This document shows, piece by piece, positions 48,548 through 57,933 of a stretch of DNA of 64,000 nt (position 1 is its first letter; each line of letters begins with the position of its first letter). The stretch spans positions 914,658-978,657 of the forward strand of contig NZ_JAINRD010000001.1 in assembly GCF_020400605.1 (NCBI RefSeq), given 5' to 3'. A program made the position numbers and the translations under genes. This DNA comes from Streptomyces aculeolatus (lineage in GTDB: Bacteria; Actinomycetota; Actinomycetes; Streptomycetales; Streptomycetaceae). The notes under the pieces were generated by a model, which saw only the letters and a program-made list of their open reading frames with translations, had not been told where the DNA came from and did no database searches.

Positions 48548-51463
48548 TCAGGCGCGCGCACCGGAACTGAGCAGAGCGCGTACCTCGGCTGCCTGCGCGG
48601 CGCCGTTGGCGTCGTGGAGTGCCAGCGCGTCGTTCCAGCAGGCACGTGCGCGATCCGACTGTCCTAGCTGGTCCAGCGCTTGGCCGAGGATCGTGAGCAC
48701 GTTGGCACGGTGCCACGCCCCACCGATTCCCTGGAGTCGGGTCAGCGACTGTTCGGCGTGGGCGGCCGCCTGCGCCGATTCGTTCGCGCTGCAGTAGACC
48801 TGTGCCAGGCGGAAGAGCGTCATGCCGTCCCACAGCCGCATCCGCTCAGCCCGGAAGAGCCGCAGCGCCATGCTGAGCTGCTCGATCGCCTGGTCGTGGC
48901 GCCCCGCTTCGGTGAGAGCGATCCCGAGCGCGTACATGCTGCTGGCCATACCCAGCGGAGCGTCGAGCTTCCGGTAGATGGCAATCGCCTGCTCGGCCAG
49001 GCTGACGGCCGTGGTGATCCTGCCGGCGTCGGTGTGCCCCCGGGAGAGGTTGCTGAGCGCGGCCGCCTCGCCGTCGAGGTTGCCGTCGGTCCGATACGCC
49101 TGCAGCGCGTGCTCCAGATAGGCGTTGGCCTCTTCGGGGTGATCCTGGATGGCGGCCACGAGCCCGCGCTCGTTGGAGGCTTCTCCGCACACCCACCCGT
49201 CTCCCGACGACTCGCCGAGGAGCACCGCGTGCAGAGCATGTTGATCGGCCTGCTCGAAGCGGCCGGAGAACACGTGAGAGAACGTCAGTACGGTGTGCGC
49301 CCGGCCTTGGCTGCGCAGGTCGTCTGCCTCCTGCGCAGCCTTGAGCACGGACGCCGCGGCGCGGACGAACAGCAGGGAGTAGGCACCGGACTCGGCCAGG
49401 TCCCTGTTGACAAGCAGCAGGTCCACGGTGCGCGCGAGGGTTTCCCCCTCGGCGAGCTGACGGGCGACGGCGAGCATGCAGTCCGCCTCGGCGAAGAGCC
49501 AGTCGTGCGCTGCGTCACGGCCGTCGAATGCAAGACCTCTGTAAGCCACCGGGTTCAGGTGCTTGGTCAGTGTGTCGCCGGGACGGCCAAGTTCATACAC
49601 CCGCGCTGCCGTCGCCAGGTAGAAGTCAAGCAGCCGCGACAGCGCTGCCTCGCGCTCGGCCGGCGGCTCCTCGCGCTCCGCGCAGTCGCGGGCGAACAAC
49701 CGCACCAGGTCGTGGAAGCGGTAGCGGCCCGGGGCGGCGGACTCCACGAGGCTGGCGTCGACCAAGTCCTCCAGGAGGGCTTCCGCGTCCTCCGCGGAGC
49801 GGTCGACGATTGCCGCTGCCGTGGTCACCGAGATGTCCGGGCCGTCTGCCAGGCCCAGGAGGCGGAAGGCTCGGGCCTGTTCCGGTTCCAGTTGGCCGTA
49901 GCCCAGTTCGAAGGTGGCCTTGACCGCCAGGTCGCCCACGCGGAGTTCGTCCAGGCGGCGGTGTTCGTCCGACAGCTTCCGGGCCAGCACCGACACCGTC
50001 CACGTGCGGCGCGCCGCCAGGCGGGATGCCGCGATGCGGATGGCCAGGGGCAGGAAGCCGCAGGCGGCCACGACGTCCATGGCCGCGTCGCGTTCCAGGT
50101 CCACGCGTTCCGCGCCGACGATGCGGGTGAAGAGCAGCAGCGCCTCGTCCGGGGCCATCACGTCGAGGTCGACGTGGTGGGCGCCGGCCAGGTCCGTCAT
50201 CCTCGTGCGGGACGTGATCAGGGCCGCGCAGCCCTCCGTGCCGGGCAGGAGGGGGCGGATCTGGGCGGCGTCGCGGGCGTTGTCGAGGAGGGTCAGTATG
50301 CGGCGGCCGGCGAGGACCGAGCGGTACAGGGCGGCGCGTTCGTCGACCGGTTCCGGGATGTCCGCGTCCGGGGTGCCCAGGGCGCGGAGGAACGCGCCGA
50401 GGACGGCGGCCGGTTCGGCCGGGGACGGGCCGGAGCCCTGGAGGTCCGCGTAGAGCTGGCCGTCGGGGAAGGACTCCCTCGCCGCGTGTGCGACGTGCAC
50501 CGCCAGGGTGGTCTTGCCCACGCCGCCGATGCCGGAGACCGAGGACACCGCCATCACCGTGTCCGGCGCGTTCGCCAGCTCCTTGCCCAGTTCCTCCACG
50601 ACGCCTACGCGGCCGGTGAAGTCCGACACCGTCGCCGGCAGCTGCGCGGGGCGTACGACGCGGAACGGGGTTTCGCCCGTCTGGGGTTCGGCCTTCGGGG
50701 CGGCGAGTTCCTCGTCGGCCTGGAGGATGCGCTGCTGGAGTTCGGCCAGCTCCGGGCGGGGGTCGACGCCCAGCTCGTCCTGGAGCAGGCGCCGGGTGTC
50801 CGCGTACACCGCCAGGGCCTCGGCCTGCCGGCCGCTGCGGTACAGCGCCAGCATCAGCAGCTCGCGGAACCGTTCCCGCAGCGGGTGGCCCGCGGTCAGC
50901 GCCGTCAGCTCCGACACCGCCTCCGCGTGCCGCGCGGCGTCCAGGTCCAGCTCGATGCGGTGTTCCAGCAGGGTCAGGCGCAGCTCTTCGAGGCGGTCGC
51001 GGTGCCAGTCGGCGTACGGGCCGGGGACGCCGGCGAGCGGCTCCCCCGTGAACTGCGCCACCGCGCCGGCGTAGCACTCGCGCGCCTGCGTGAAGTCGCC
51101 CGCCGTGGCGGCGGTCTCCGCGGAGCGGGCCAGGTCCTCGGCGGTGGCGATGTCCACCTCGGTGCCGTGGGCCCGGATCGCGTACCCGCCGGCCTCGCTG
51201 ACCAGCGCGTCCGCGCCCAGGGTGCGGCGCAGCCGGGACGCGTACGTCCGCAGCGCCGACACCGCCCGCGGCGGCGGGTCCTCGCCCCAGATGCCGTCGA
51301 CCAGTTCCTGCGCCGTGGCCGTGCGGCCGCCGCGCAGCAGCAGCGCCGCGAGCATCGCGCGCTGCTGCGGGGTGCCGACCGGGAGGGACTCCTCGCCGCG
51401 CCAGGCACGGACGGGACCGAGCACGGCGAAGCGCAGCGCACTCGTCTCGTCTTCGTGGGCCAT
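48548..51463 (-). CDS. afsR: AfsR, SARP/NB-ARC/TPR global regulator
   Basis: 971 residues. OmpR-type DNA-binding domain (about 8-95; AQELVDGIWGEDPPPRAVSALRTYASRLRRTLG, ALVSEAGGYAIR), BTAD (105-250), NB-ARC with P-loop GIGGVGKTT near 311-319 and RRILTLLDNARDAAQIRPLLPG, C-terminal TPR array (about 640-960). Of the three copies this one best matches my recollection of S. coelicolor AfsR (RTYASRLR, LVSE-GGYA, YADTRRLL-DELGVDPRP), and it is the one followed by the afsS-like gene. AfsR is phosphorylated by AfsK, binds the afsS promoter and recruits RNA polymerase. GGGGG precedes the ATG. Confidence 0.92.
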   Translation of the reverse strand: MAHEDETSALRFAVLGPVRAWRGEESLPVGTPQQRAMLAALLLRGGRTATAQELVDGIWGEDPPPRAVSALRTYASRLRRTLGADALVSEAGGYAIRAHGTEVDIATAEDLARSAETAATAGDFTQARECYAGAVAQFTGEPLAGVPGPYADWHRDRLEELRLTLLEHRIELDLDAARHAEAVSELTALTAGHPLRERFRELLMLALYRSGRQAEALAVYADTRRLLQDELGVDPRPELAELQQRILQADEELAAPKAEPQTGETPFRVVRPAQLPATVSDFTGRVGVVEELGKELANAPDTVMAVSSVSGIGGVGKTTLAVHVAHAARESFPDGQLYADLQGSGPSPAEPAAVLGAFLRALGTPDADIPEPVDERAALYRSVLAGRRILTLLDNARDAAQIRPLLPGTEGCAALITSRTRMTDLAGAHHVDLDVMAPDEALLLFTRIVGAERVDLERDAAMDVVAACGFLPLAIRIAASRLAARRTWTVSVLARKLSDEHRRLDELRVGDLAVKATFELGYGQLEPEQARAFRLLGLADGPDISVTTAAAIVDRSAEDAEALLEDLVDASLVESAAPGRYRFHDLVRLFARDCAEREEPPAEREAALSRLLDFYLATAARVYELGRPGDTLTKHLNPVAYRGLAFDGRDAAHDWLFAEADCMLAVARQLAEGETLARTVDLLLVNRDLAESGAYSLLFVRAAASVLKAAQEADDLRSQGRAHTVLTFSHVFSGRFEQADQHALHAVLLGESSGDGWVCGEASNERGLVAAIQDHPEEANAYLEHALQAYRTDGNLDGEAAALSNLSRGHTDAGRITTAVSLAEQAIAIYRKLDAPLGMASSMYALGIALTEAGRHDQAIEQLSMALRLFRAERMRLWDGMTLFRLAQVYCSANESAQAAAHAEQSLTRLQGIGGAWHRANVLTILGQALDQLGQSDRARACWNDALALHDANGAAQAAEVRALLSSGARA

Positions 51464-51949
51464 GGCCGCCCCCTCCCCGGTCCCGGTGATTCCAGATAGC
51501 CAAGTCTGCCCTGCCGGGGGTGTTTTAGTCAGCAGCGACAGCGCTCTGGCTGGGCCAATGGCCCAGCAAGTGGACGTTTTTCGGCCTTCGGGAGCACACC
51601 CCGCGCAGTGGCGCGGCGCGTGATCCTCGCCGTGCGCCCCCGTCCACGCACCGCGGGTGAGCTGACGTTCCGTCAGGAAAGGACTGCGGTGAGTCCGTGC
51701 AGACCACCAAGGCGAAGACGATCTCGGTGGACAACCACATAGGCCAAACCTGTCGTGTACAGCAGATCGGCTGGATTCTATATGTCCGCGGGGGGCGCCG
51801 TCCGTTCGAGCAGGGTCGAAACCGGGGTGTCCGAAAGCGGGCGGCGGTGTGCGGGGGTCCTGTAAAGCCCCCGCGTTCCCGCCCTTCCTGCGGGGATGGC
51901 CGGGGCGGGGCGCTGCCGCTCCCCGCCCCGCTTCTCAGCGGCCCAGTTC
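51464..51949. other. gene-free stretch upstream of afsR
   Basis: About 486 bases. Contains a perfect inverted repeat GCTGGGCC-AAT-GGCCCAGC at 51549-51567 close to the afsR promoter, then a segment around 51670-51830 with GC near 50 percent that is unlike its surroundings. A short frame there (GTG 51697) loses coding character quickly and I do not call it. Confidence 0.4.
51549..51567. promoter_or_regulatory. perfect inverted repeat upstream of afsR
   Basis: 8-bp arms with 3-base spacer, about 90 bases upstream of the afsR start. Could be an operator; no T-tract supports a terminator. Confidence 0.4.
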
Positions 51950-53500
51950 TCAGCGGCCCAGCCAGATCGGGTTCGTCATCGCCGCCATCGCCCCCGGCAG
52001 CCCGCTCGCCCCGCCGTCCGCCGCCGGGTGCCGGACCTCCGCGCGGACGAACGACGCGTACGACGGCGTCGTCCCCCACTCCACCGTTCCCGCGCCGTCC
52101 GGCAGCGTCGTCGCGTACAGCTGGCCCTCGTCCGTCATGAAGCGGACCTGCGTCTCCGCCGGGCCGCCGGTGACCTTCAGCCGTACCGTCACCTTCCCGT
52201 CCTGCGCCGCCCGCAGCCGCTCCCCGATGCCGGCGTGCTCGCCCCGCGGGCCCGACGCCGTGAACTCCACGTCCACGTCCGCCGACTCCGCCAGCCAGCT
52301 CCGCCCCGCCCGCAGGCCCGCCAGCAGCGCCTGCCGGGACAGGTCGTCGGCCAGCACCACCGTCTGCGGCAGGCCCACGACCTGCCCGTCCCGGTGCGCG
52401 TCGCTGTTGCCCACCGCCGGCAGCCAGTCCATCGAGCCGCGGCCCGCGCCGCCGCCCTCGCGGCCCGCCGTCAGCGCGTTGTCCCAGGCCGCCACCGCCA
52501 GTTCGTCGTCCGTCGTCCACGGCCCGTTCCACACCTCGACCGCGTCCGCGCCCTCGTAGCCGAACTTCCACTGGCAGCCGACGAACGGGCAGTTGGGGTG
52601 CGCCGGCACGACCAGGCCCCCGGCCGCGTGGATCTGCCGCACGTAGCGCGGGTACGCGTCGTCCCGGGCCCGGTAGCGCCAGTCGACGAACACGCCCGGG
52701 TCGGTGCCGACCGCCAGATAGTGCCCGTTGCGCGTCGTCACCTCCTCGCCGCACAGCACCAGCAGGTCGTCGCCCCACAGCCCCTCCCACGCGGCGTGCC
52801 CGGACGACGTGTTGTGCTCCGTGGTGGTGATGAAGTCGAGCTTCGCCTCCCGCGCCGCCGCCGCGGTCTCCGCGGGCGTACGGGCACCGTCGGAGTGGAC
52901 GGTGTGCAGGTGGCAGTCCCCGCGGTACCACGCCCGGCCGCGGCCCTTCGCCCGCTCCGGTGGGAACCGCGGCGGTGCGGTCTCGCCGGCGGGGCCGTAG
53001 CGCAGGGTGATCGTCACCTCGTAGTCGAGGCCCTGCGGGGCGATCGTGTACGGGCCGAGCACCACGTGCCAGCGGCCGGCCCGTACCGGCCCCGGCAGAT
53101 ACGCCGGCGTCGTGGCCGCCCGGTCCGCGCTGATCGCGAACTCCGTGCGGAAGCCGCCCGACCAGCCGCGGAAGCCGCGGCCGCCGTCGCGCGTGCCGCG
53201 CTCGTCGAAGATGCCGATGTCCAGGGCGTTGCCCGTCGTGCCCGCGGGGACCTGGGGGCGGTCGTAGCCGTACGAGACGTGGATCTCGCGCACCCCGCGC
53301 GGCACGTCGACCGGCAGGTAGACGAAGTCCGGCGCGCCCGGCTCCAGATGACCGGTGACGGTCCGGCTGTCCTCGGACCCGCCTGCGGAGCCGGAGCCGG
53401 AGCCGGCGTCGCCGTCCGCCGCGCGGGCGAAGCTCACGGGGGCGAGCGTCATCACTCCGGCGGTGGCCGCCGAGAGCCTCAACAGGTCGCGTCTGTCCAC
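51950..53500 (-). CDS. Tat-exported CehA/McbA-type PHP metallohydrolase
   Basis: 516 residues from GTG. The twin-arginine signal (DRRDLLRLSAATAG) is followed by an N-terminal beta domain. The PHP fold then shows its metal-binding motifs in order: GDCHLHTVHSDG, FITTTEHNTSSG, VLCGEEVTT, PAHPNCPF and GNSDAHRDGQ. CehA/McbA-type enzymes hydrolyse esters/carbamates or phosphoesters; the exported form suggests an extracellular substrate, possibly phosphate scavenging. Downstream neighbour of afsR on the same strand side, divergently regulated from it is not indicated. Confidence 0.9.
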   Translation of the reverse strand: MDRRDLLRLSAATAGVMTLAPVSFARAADGDAGSGSGSAGGSEDSRTVTGHLEPGAPDFVYLPVDVPRGVREIHVSYGYDRPQVPAGTTGNALDIGIFDERGTRDGGRGFRGWSGGFRTEFAISADRAATTPAYLPGPVRAGRWHVVLGPYTIAPQGLDYEVTITLRYGPAGETAPPRFPPERAKGRGRAWYRGDCHLHTVHSDGARTPAETAAAAREAKLDFITTTEHNTSSGHAAWEGLWGDDLLVLCGEEVTTRNGHYLAVGTDPGVFVDWRYRARDDAYPRYVRQIHAAGGLVVPAHPNCPFVGCQWKFGYEGADAVEVWNGPWTTDDELAVAAWDNALTAGREGGGAGRGSMDWLPAVGNSDAHRDGQVVGLPQTVVLADDLSRQALLAGLRAGRSWLAESADVDVEFTASGPRGEHAGIGERLRAAQDGKVTVRLKVTGGPAETQVRFMTDEGQLYATTLPDGAGTVEWGTTPSYASFVRAEVRHPAADGGASGLPGAMAAMTNPIWLGR

Positions 53501-53633
53501 GGGTGCGGTCCCTTCGCGTGGGTTCGGCCGTCGCCGATACGGTCCTACACGGGTCCTATAGGCAGGTGACGCGGAAGGGAACAGTGCGGGACGCGTGGTT
53601 CGCGAGCGACGGGCGGTGCGGCAGGGGCCGCCG

Positions 53634-54044
53634 TCAGCGCCCGCGGCGGCGGTGCACGGCGTTCGCCGCGGCGCCGGCGAGGCGCGTCGCCCTCCCGGCC
53701 AGGGCGTAGACCAGGAACACGCCGCCGACGACGAGCAGCAGCGGCTGCCAGCCGACGTCGCCGTCGCCGCCCGTGGTCCCCGTGCCGCCGGAGGAGGCGG
53801 TCCCCGTACCCGACGAGAAACCCCCGGAGAACGTCGTCGTCCCCGTCCCCACGGTCGCCCCCATCGTGGACCCCGCGTTCATGCCCGGGTCGACGTAGCG
53901 CCCGGCGGCGCTGCTCGCGCTGCCGATGCCGCCGCCGGACGTCTGGGCCGCCGCGGCGCCCGGCAGCAGGAGCACGCACGACGCGACGGCGCACGCGAGC
54001 CATAACGGAAGCATCCCGAACCGATGCCGTCGGACGAGCACCAC
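53634..54044 (-). CDS. small secreted/membrane-anchored protein with a TTA codon
   Basis: 136 residues from GTG with an excellent SD (GGGAGGTTC). Signal peptide (LPLWLACAVASCVLLLPGAAAA), a Gly/Ser/Thr-rich low-complexity middle, then a membrane helix (LLLVVGGVFLVYALAG) and a basic tail RRRGR. This is a sortase-independent surface-anchor layout. Leu14 is coded by TTA (54003-54005), so production should require the bldA tRNA. Function unknown. Confidence 0.78.
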   Translation of the reverse strand: MVLVRRHRFGMLPLWLACAVASCVLLLPGAAAAQTSGGGIGSASSAAGRYVDPGMNAGSTMGATVGTGTTTFSGGFSSGTGTASSGGTGTTGGDGDVGWQPLLLVVGGVFLVYALAGRATRLAGAAANAVHRRRGR

Positions 54045-54120
54045 GAACCTCCCGGATCAGTGCGGGGGAATCGCTGCTGCGGTCCTTTCCAGCGTACGGC
54101 CCGCGCCGGATACTGCGCGA

Positions 54121-55038
54121 ATGCGTATCTCCGTGACGATCTTCCTCACCGACGAGACAGTCCGCCCCCCGGTCCTCGCGCGTGAGCTGGAAGAACGCGG
54201 CTTCCACGGGCTGTACCTCCCCGAGCACACGCACATCCCCGTCAGCCGCGACACGCCCGCCCCCATGGGCGAGCCGCTGCCCCGCGAGTACGGGCGCACC
54301 CTCGACCCCTTCGTCGCCCTCGGCCAGGCCGCGGCCGTCACGGAGCGGCTGGCGCTCGGCACCGGCATCACGCTCGTCGCCCAGCACGACCCGATCGTGC
54401 TGGCGAAGCAGGTCGCGACGCTCGACTTCCTCTCCGGCGGCCGGTTCACGCTGGGCGTCGGCTTCGGGTGGAACGAGGAGGAGGCGGACGACCACGGCGT
54501 CGACTGGCGCGGGCGGCGGGAGCCGGTGCGGCGGCGGATGGGGCTGATGAACGCGCTCTGGGCACCGGAGCCCACGGCGTACGACTCCGCCGACGCGGGC
54601 GACGGCGGCACAGGCGACGGCGGCACAGGCGACGGGGCCCCCACCGCCCGTACCGCCGTACGGGCCTCCGACGCGCACCCCAAGCCCGTTCGGGCCCCCC
54701 GTACGCGCAAGGACGCGCCCCCGCTCCACGGCCCGCGCACCCTGCTCGGCGGGCGGCCCGGGCCGAAGCTCTTCGCGCACGTCGCCGAGTACGCGGACGG
54801 CTGGATGCCCATCGGCGGCGGCGGGCTCACCGACAGCATCCCCCGGCTGCGGCAGGTGTGGGAGGACGCCGGGCGGGATCCGCAGGCTCTCGAGGTGGTG
54901 CCGTACGCCGTGCGGCCGAGCGAGGGCAAGCTCGCGTACTTCGCCGCGCAGGGCGTACGGGAGACGGTCGTCCAACTCCCGCCCGCCGGCGAGACGGAGG
55001 TGCTGCGCGCGCTTGACGCGTACGCCCGCTTCCTCTGA
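54121..55038 (+). CDS. LLM-class (F420-dependent) oxidoreductase
   Basis: 305 residues of the luciferase-like TIM barrel: GFHGLYLPEHTHIP, RLALGTGITLVAQHDPIVLAKQVATLDFLSGGRFTLGVGFGWNEEEADDHG. The latter is the classic F420-dependent LLM signature. An insertion of about 50 residues (154-203, Gly/Asp/Thr repeats and Arg/Pro) interrupts the barrel before PPLHGPRTLLGGRPGPKLFAHVAEYADGWMPIG. No SD at the ATG. It precedes fbiC, the F420 precursor synthase gene, supporting F420 use. Confidence 0.88.
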   Translation: MRISVTIFLTDETVRPPVLARELEERGFHGLYLPEHTHIPVSRDTPAPMGEPLPREYGRTLDPFVALGQAAAVTERLALGTGITLVAQHDPIVLAKQVATLDFLSGGRFTLGVGFGWNEEEADDHGVDWRGRREPVRRRMGLMNALWAPEPTAYDSADAGDGGTGDGGTGDGAPTARTAVRASDAHPKPVRAPRTRKDAPPLHGPRTLLGGRPGPKLFAHVAEYADGWMPIGGGGLTDSIPRLRQVWEDAGRDPQALEVVPYAVRPSEGKLAYFAAQGVRETVVQLPPAGETEVLRALDAYARFL

Positions 55039-55137
55039 CCAGGGCACGACCGCGTACATCGCAACCCGCCCGCCGCAGCCGCCACCCCCGCACCGCGGCC
55101 CGCCCGGGTGTCCGACCTGCCTCGTATGCTCGGAAAG

Positions 55138-57843
55138 ATGAAGCCCCCGCCCGTCCCCGCCCCCACCGCCAACGCCATGCGCCGCGCGCTGAAGCGCGCC
55201 CGCGACGGCGTCGCCCTCGACGTGTCCGAGGCCGCCGTGCTCCTCCAGGCCCGCGGCGCGGACCTGACCGACCTGTCCGCCTCCGCCGCCCGGGTGCGCG
55301 ACGCCGGTCTGGCGGCGGCCGGCCGGCCCGGCGTCATCACGTACTCCCGCAGCGTCTTCCTGCCGCTGACCCGGCTCTGCCGCGACCGCTGCCACTACTG
55401 CACGTTCGTCACCGTCCCCGGCAAGCTCCGCCGCGAGGGGCACGGGATGTTCATGTCCCCCGACGAGGTGCTGGACATCGCCCGCCGCGGCGCCGCGCTC
55501 GGCTGCAAGGAGGCGCTGTTCACGCTCGGGGACCGGCCCGAGGACCGCTGGCCCGAGGCGCGCGAGTGGCTGGAGGCCCACGGGTACGACGACACGCAGG
55601 CGTACGTGCGCGCCATGGCCGTCCGCGTGCTGGAGGAGACCGGCCTCCTGCCGCACCTCAACCCGGGGGTGGTGACCTGGGCCGGCTTCCAGCGGCTCAA
55701 GCCGGTGGCCGCGTCCATGGGGATGATGCTGGAGACCACCGCGGAGCGGCTGTGGAGCGAGCCCGGCGGGCCGCACCACGGCTCGCCCGACAAGGAGCCC
55801 GCCGTGCGGCTGCGGGTCCTTCAGGACGCGGGGCGCTCCTCGGTGCCGTTCACGAGCGGGCTGCTCATCGGCATCGGCGAGACGCCGGCCGAGCGCGCCG
55901 AGTCGCTGTTCGCGCTGCGCCGGGTGCAGCGCGCGTACCAGGGCCTCCAGGAGGTCATCGTGCAGAACTTCCGCGCGAAGCCGGACACGGCGATGCGCGG
56001 CATGCCGGACGCCGAGCTGGACGACCTCGCCGCCACCGTCGCCGTCACCCGGCTCATCCTGGGCCCGGCGATCGGGGTGCAGGCGCCGCCGAACCTGGTG
56101 GACGCGGAGTACGGCAAGCTCATCGCGGCCGGCATCGACGACTGGGGCGGGGTCTCGCCGCTCACGCCGGACCATGTCAACCCGGAGCGGCCCTGGCCGC
56201 GGCTCGACGAATTGGCGGCGCGGTCGGCGGCGGCCGGGTTCGAGCTGCGCGAACGGCTCGCGGTCTACCCGGAGTTCGTGCTCCGCGGCGAGCCGTGGCT
56301 CGACCCGCGGGTGCTGCCGCACGTCAGCGCGCTGGCCGACCCGGAGACCGGCCTCGCACGGGACGTACGCCCGCGGGGGCTGCCCTGGCAGGAGCCGGAC
56401 GGCGGCTTCGCCGCGAGCGGGCGTACGGACCTGCACCGCACCATCGACACCGAGGGCCGCACGGGCGACCGGCGCGCCGACTTCGACGCGGTGTACGGCG
56501 ACTGGGAGGCTCTGCGCGAGACGGCCCGGGAACTGGCCGGCGACGACGGCCGGTCCGCGGCGTCCCCATCCGGGAGCGCCCGGTCCGACGGCGACCCGTC
56601 CGCGGAATCCCCGCCCCTTTCCGCCGGTTCGACCCCGGCAAGCCCCGGTACGGGCACCGCATCCGCGCCCGACCGGCTCGACCCCGAGGTGCGCGCCGCC
56701 CTCGCCCGCGCCGCCGACGACCCCACCCGGCTCACCGACGCCCAGGCCCTCGCCCTGCTGCACGCCGAAGGACCCGCCCTCGACGCCCTCTGCGGCATCG
56801 CCGACGACCTCCGCCGCGCCACCGTCGGCGACGACGTCACGTACATCGTCACCCGGAACATCAACTTCACGAACGTCTGCTACACCGGCTGCCGCTTCTG
56901 CGCCTTCGCCCAGCGCCGCACCGACGCCGACGCCTACACCCTCTCCCTCGACCAGGTCGCCGACCGGGCGGAACAGGCGTGGGACGTGGGCGCCGTCGAG
57001 GTCTGCATGCAGGGCGGCATCCACCCCGACCTGCCCGGTACGGCGTACTTCGACATCGCCCGCGCCGTCCGGGAGCGCGTGCCGGGCATCCACGTGCACG
57101 CGTTCTCGCCCATGGAGGTCATGAACGGCGCCGCCCGCACCGGCATGTCCGTACGCGACTGGCTGACCGCCGCCAAGGAGGCCGGCCTCGGCTCCATCCC
57201 GGGCACGGCCGCCGAGATCCTGGACGACGAGGTGCGCTGGATCCTCACCAAGGGCAAGCTGCCCGCGGCCGACTGGATCGAGGTCGTCACCACGGCGCAC
57301 GAGCTGGGCCTGAGGTCGTCGTCCACGATGATGTACGGGCACGTGGACCAGCCCCGGCACTGGCTGGGCCACCTGCGGCTGCTCGCCGAACTCCAGCAGC
57401 GCACGGGCGGCTTCACGGAGTTCGTCACGCTGCCGTTCATCCACACCAACGCCCCGGTCTACCTGGCGGGCATCGCCCGGCCGGGGCCGACGATGCGCGA
57501 CAACCGCGCGGTCACCGCCATGGCCCGGCTGCTGCTCCACCCGCACATCACCAACATCCAGACGAGCTGGGTCAAGCTCGGCGCGGACGGCGCGGCGCTC
57601 ATGCTCCGCTCCGGCGCCAACGACCTGGGCGGCACGCTGATGGAGGAGACGATCTCGCGGATGGCCGGGTCGTCGTACGGGTCGTACCGCTCGGTGAAGG
57701 ACCTCGTCGCCATCGCCGCCGCCGCGGGCCGCCCGGCCCGGCCGCGGACGACGACGTACGGGGAGGTGCCGGCGGAGCGCGTGCGCGCGGCCGAGGCGGC
57801 GGACGGCCGGCTGCCGGAACTGCTCCCGGTGCTGGGCCAGTAG
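55138..57843 (+). CDS. fbiC: FO synthase (bifunctional CofG/CofH)
   Basis: 901 residues. Makes 7,8-didemethyl-8-hydroxy-5-deazariboflavin (FO), the chromophore of coenzyme F420, from tyrosine and the riboflavin precursor. Two radical-SAM domains each show the CxxxCxxC cluster motif: CRDRCHYC (Cys81/85/88, CofG-like) and CYTGCRFC (Cys581/585/588, CofH-like). They are joined by a Ser/Pro/Ala-rich linker (about 469-518) that seems longer than in relatives I recall. Start ATG 55138; in-frame 55126 (ATG) and 55108 (GTG) are possible. No clear SD. Confidence 0.95.
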   Translation: MKPPPVPAPTANAMRRALKRARDGVALDVSEAAVLLQARGADLTDLSASAARVRDAGLAAAGRPGVITYSRSVFLPLTRLCRDRCHYCTFVTVPGKLRREGHGMFMSPDEVLDIARRGAALGCKEALFTLGDRPEDRWPEAREWLEAHGYDDTQAYVRAMAVRVLEETGLLPHLNPGVVTWAGFQRLKPVAASMGMMLETTAERLWSEPGGPHHGSPDKEPAVRLRVLQDAGRSSVPFTSGLLIGIGETPAERAESLFALRRVQRAYQGLQEVIVQNFRAKPDTAMRGMPDAELDDLAATVAVTRLILGPAIGVQAPPNLVDAEYGKLIAAGIDDWGGVSPLTPDHVNPERPWPRLDELAARSAAAGFELRERLAVYPEFVLRGEPWLDPRVLPHVSALADPETGLARDVRPRGLPWQEPDGGFAASGRTDLHRTIDTEGRTGDRRADFDAVYGDWEALRETARELAGDDGRSAASPSGSARSDGDPSAESPPLSAGSTPASPGTGTASAPDRLDPEVRAALARAADDPTRLTDAQALALLHAEGPALDALCGIADDLRRATVGDDVTYIVTRNINFTNVCYTGCRFCAFAQRRTDADAYTLSLDQVADRAEQAWDVGAVEVCMQGGIHPDLPGTAYFDIARAVRERVPGIHVHAFSPMEVMNGAARTGMSVRDWLTAAKEAGLGSIPGTAAEILDDEVRWILTKGKLPAADWIEVVTTAHELGLRSSSTMMYGHVDQPRHWLGHLRLLAELQQRTGGFTEFVTLPFIHTNAPVYLAGIARPGPTMRDNRAVTAMARLLLHPHITNIQTSWVKLGADGAALMLRSGANDLGGTLMEETISRMAGSSYGSYRSVKDLVAIAAAAGRPARPRTTTYGEVPAERVRAAEAADGRLPELLPVLGQ

Positions 57844-57933
57844 CCGCCGGCACGGACCGGCGGCCCCGGTTCCGTGCGGACACGGCGCCGCCTCCCCCGA
57901 GGCTCTAAGCTCGCCCCCGGGGGAGGTGGCGCC

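Noticed and set aside
51697..52140. Plus-strand frame from 51697
   Set aside because: Its second half lies antisense to the PHP hydrolase gene. The first part lacks third-position G/C bias and any recognisable domain.
53545..57546. 1333-aa minus-strand frame over LLM and fbiC genes
   Set aside because: Opposite two well-recognised genes; the translated sequence is shadow-type with repeats of Arg, Gly and Val and no motif.
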